DNA of 64,000 nt from Erythrocercus mccallii (Eukaryota; Chordata; Aves; Passeriformes; Dicruridae): the NCBI GenBank assembly GCA_013397435.1, contig VZRG01000301.1, positions 1 through 64,000 on the forward strand. The letters are read 5' to 3'. The translations under genes were made by a program, and so were the position numbers. Below the pieces are notes generated by a model. That model was not told the DNA's origin and did not search any database. It saw only the letters and a list, made by a program, of their open reading frames with translations. Of this stretch, positions 62,196 to 64,000 are shown piece by piece (positions within the stretch are counted from its first letter, which is position 1; each line of letters opens with the position of its first letter).

Positions 62196-64000
62196 TTCTG
62201 CAATTAACCTAATGATGCTTTATTTCATTTTATTTTCAGGTACATTTCAGAATTGGGTTTCCAGCTCAAAACAAGGAGCAATGAGTGTCCTTTGATGTTG
62301 TGCAGCTCATCACTGATGACTAAATGGCAAGTTCCTGAAAATAGCCATCATTGTACTCCCTTTATGGCAAGCCTTTGCTTTGAATGCCATCTAACATTCT
62401 TAACAATAACATCCTGTATATGTTTTGATGTAAGATAGCAGAGCTCAATTGTGCCAAATAACCTTTTGAAAATAATGATTTGTTGCTTATTCATGGCGCA
62501 TGTTGCTCTTAAAATTATTGGTAATATTTGTATTGCTATCTCTGAGCCTCCAATATTGCACTGATAAGTGTTCAGAGCTGTACTGAGAAAATTTTTTCCT
62601 GAACTCTGGGGCACCCCAAAATGACAGCAGATTATGTAGGTAGAGTTAGAAACAATAAAGAGAATGCCAGAATATCACCTTCCTCTTTTCACTTACCTGC
62701 CACAACCAAACTTTACATTCTTCTTTTTCCTGAATCAGATACCCTTGCCCTCAGATGGTGGATACTTTTCAGAAGAAATAAAAATTTCAATCTCTTTAAA
62801 GAAAGCCGAGGAAGACAGTTATGATATCCGTTATCTCAGAGAATAGGATGTTTTGGGAAAAAATAAAGCAAACACTTCTAAGGGCTGCTCCCAGAACCTG
62901 CAAGTCTGTATTCAAGAAAGAATTGCTCATTGTAACTGAAAATATAACTCCTGATGTCCATCTTGCATGGCAAAACTTGTCAAAAACACAATTTTCTCAA
63001 TGCAATGATTTTGAAACAAAATATTTGGTTGTATTTTGTTGTCATTTTTCATTCTTATTTATAACATTTTTCTTCAATAGGAAGAGTTATGTGATTCATG
63101 AAACAGATGGTGGGGTGAAGTAGTGTATTAGATTTGTTTGGGATAAGAGTGATCCTATTCATTCCCATTTGCATAAAACATTTATCCCAAATACAGGTTT
63201 TTTCTTCAGTGGTCAACATCAAAGAGTTATTTTCTCTTTAAATACGATTATATGCACAAGGAATAAAAACTTACTATGCACATAACTTTGAATGGCTCCA
63301 TTTACTATAAAGACTTTGGATCTACTGATTTACTGAGTAATAATCTACTATGCTACATAATATTATTATTTCTTTATGACCCCAAGAAATTTCGTTATTT
63401 ATGCTTTTGAACTGGCTTTTGTACAGTATCTTATTGCCACTTGTTAAGCTTAAGACATCTAGTAGATAGTTCTTGACATGGTGACTACATAAAGTAGCAA
63501 TATAATGAAATCTATATCCAGAACTTTGGGTCTACTTATGTATAAGTTATTGGGTGAAAATCTCTAAAATAAACCCCCCTGAAACTATTTCTTTTCACTG
63601 AATCAGTATTTTGAGTCTATCCAAATGAAGAAAGTGATATATAAAGAAAGGAATACGTTCAAAAATATCTTGCAATTTGGGTGAATTCTGTGGCTTAATC
63701 TCTAAATTTATTGCTACTTATTGGGTGATGAGTGGTTCTTTGTTTAAATTGTCTCTTTGGATGATTAATGAGACATGCCAATAGAGCACATATCCGGTCA
63801 GGTACTGCCAATATTTTATTCATTATGCTACAGGTTAGGGAACTGCATAATTTACTGTGTTTATTAGTAAATTAATTATGATTCTGTTTATTTAGTTAGG
63901 TGAATAAATGTAGCCCATCTAAGCATCCTTCACCAACAACTAAACCAGAATTTTATTTTTTGTGGACTCCCTACCCCTTGAGCTGCTCAAGACCAAGTTG
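62196..64000. other. AT-rich unique DNA with a candidate terminal exon
   Basis: Apart from the candidate at 62739-62846 and an unexplained 100-codon frame at 62821-63123 (plus), nothing was recognised to the end of the window. Confidence 0.45.
62739..62846 (+). other. Candidate terminal coding exon (unidentified)
   Basis: A strong polypyrimidine acceptor (cattcttctttttcctgaatcag ends at 62738) opens a 35-codon frame reading IPLPSDGGYFSEEIKISISL then KKAEEDSYDIRYLRE and ending in TAG at 62844-62846. The composition is protein-like, with mixed acidic and basic residues. No AATAAA follows at the usual distance except an ataaag-like site near 62863. No family was recognised; a 35-codon frame after a good acceptor is common by chance. 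Confidence 0.17.

Noticed and set aside
1..64000. CRISPR arrays, prokaryotic operons, toxin or phage modules, rRNA or canonical tRNA genes
   Set aside because: No regularly spaced repeats, no Shine-Dalgarno-linked gene clusters and no canonical tRNA or rRNA sequence; all repeat content points to an avian nuclear genome.

Overview
The window looks like AT-rich, gene-poor nuclear DNA from a bird, probably a passerine or other neoavian. The evidence is the repeat content. It holds truncated CR1 LINE copies and LTRs resembling avian ERVL and ERVK-type families, including ERVL-type LTRs opening with a TGTCCTGGTTT-like end and carrying an ATTAAA poly(A) signal. No mammalian Alu or L1, no bacterial operon structure, and no rRNA, CRISPR array or convincing tRNA were seen. 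The family names come from my memory of avian repeat consensus sequences, without a database search.

Layout. 90-470: a decayed retroelement ORF fragment on the minus strand. 2.2-4.25 kb: two CR1 3' fragments in the same orientation but from different subfamilies. 7.4-7.5 kb: a purine-rich tract. 8.4-8.9 kb: a plus-strand ERVL LTR remnant. 11.9-12.4 kb: an unclassified segment richer in GC. 14.1-14.3 kb: a 13-bp perfect inverted repeat enclosing a tandem duplication. 21.29-21.88 kb: a solo ERVL LTR, plus strand. 27.46 kb: a 44-base poly(T) run followed by unusually 'unique-looking' DNA. 38.92-39.52 kb: a solo LTR, minus strand, with terminal inverted repeats. 41.32-41.88 kb: an ERVL LTR, minus strand. 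50.6-51.7 kb: a GC-rich, CpG-containing ERVK-like LTR with a further LTR-like stretch. 59.0-59.3 kb: a minus-strand CR1 fragment. 62.0-62.2 kb: a CR1 reverse-transcriptase fragment. The rest is unique AT-rich intronic or intergenic DNA.

Genes. No gene can be named. A few short open stretches have splice-like flanks. The best are 10294-10464 on plus and 18455-18609 on minus. A possible phase-compatible chain runs 2807-2954, 10294-10464 and 11710-11776 on plus. In this much AT-rich DNA several such coincidences are expected, so these are low-confidence candidates. The other open frames look like chance frames or frames antisense to repeats.

I found no convincing new biological system. The items most worth checking are the exon candidates, the 14.1-kb inverted-repeat element, the 11-bp palindrome at 51.3 kb, the CpG-rich LTR at 50.6 kb, and several CNE-like blocks (27.6-28.0, 43.2-43.4, 47.85-48.0 and 48.4-48.5 kb).
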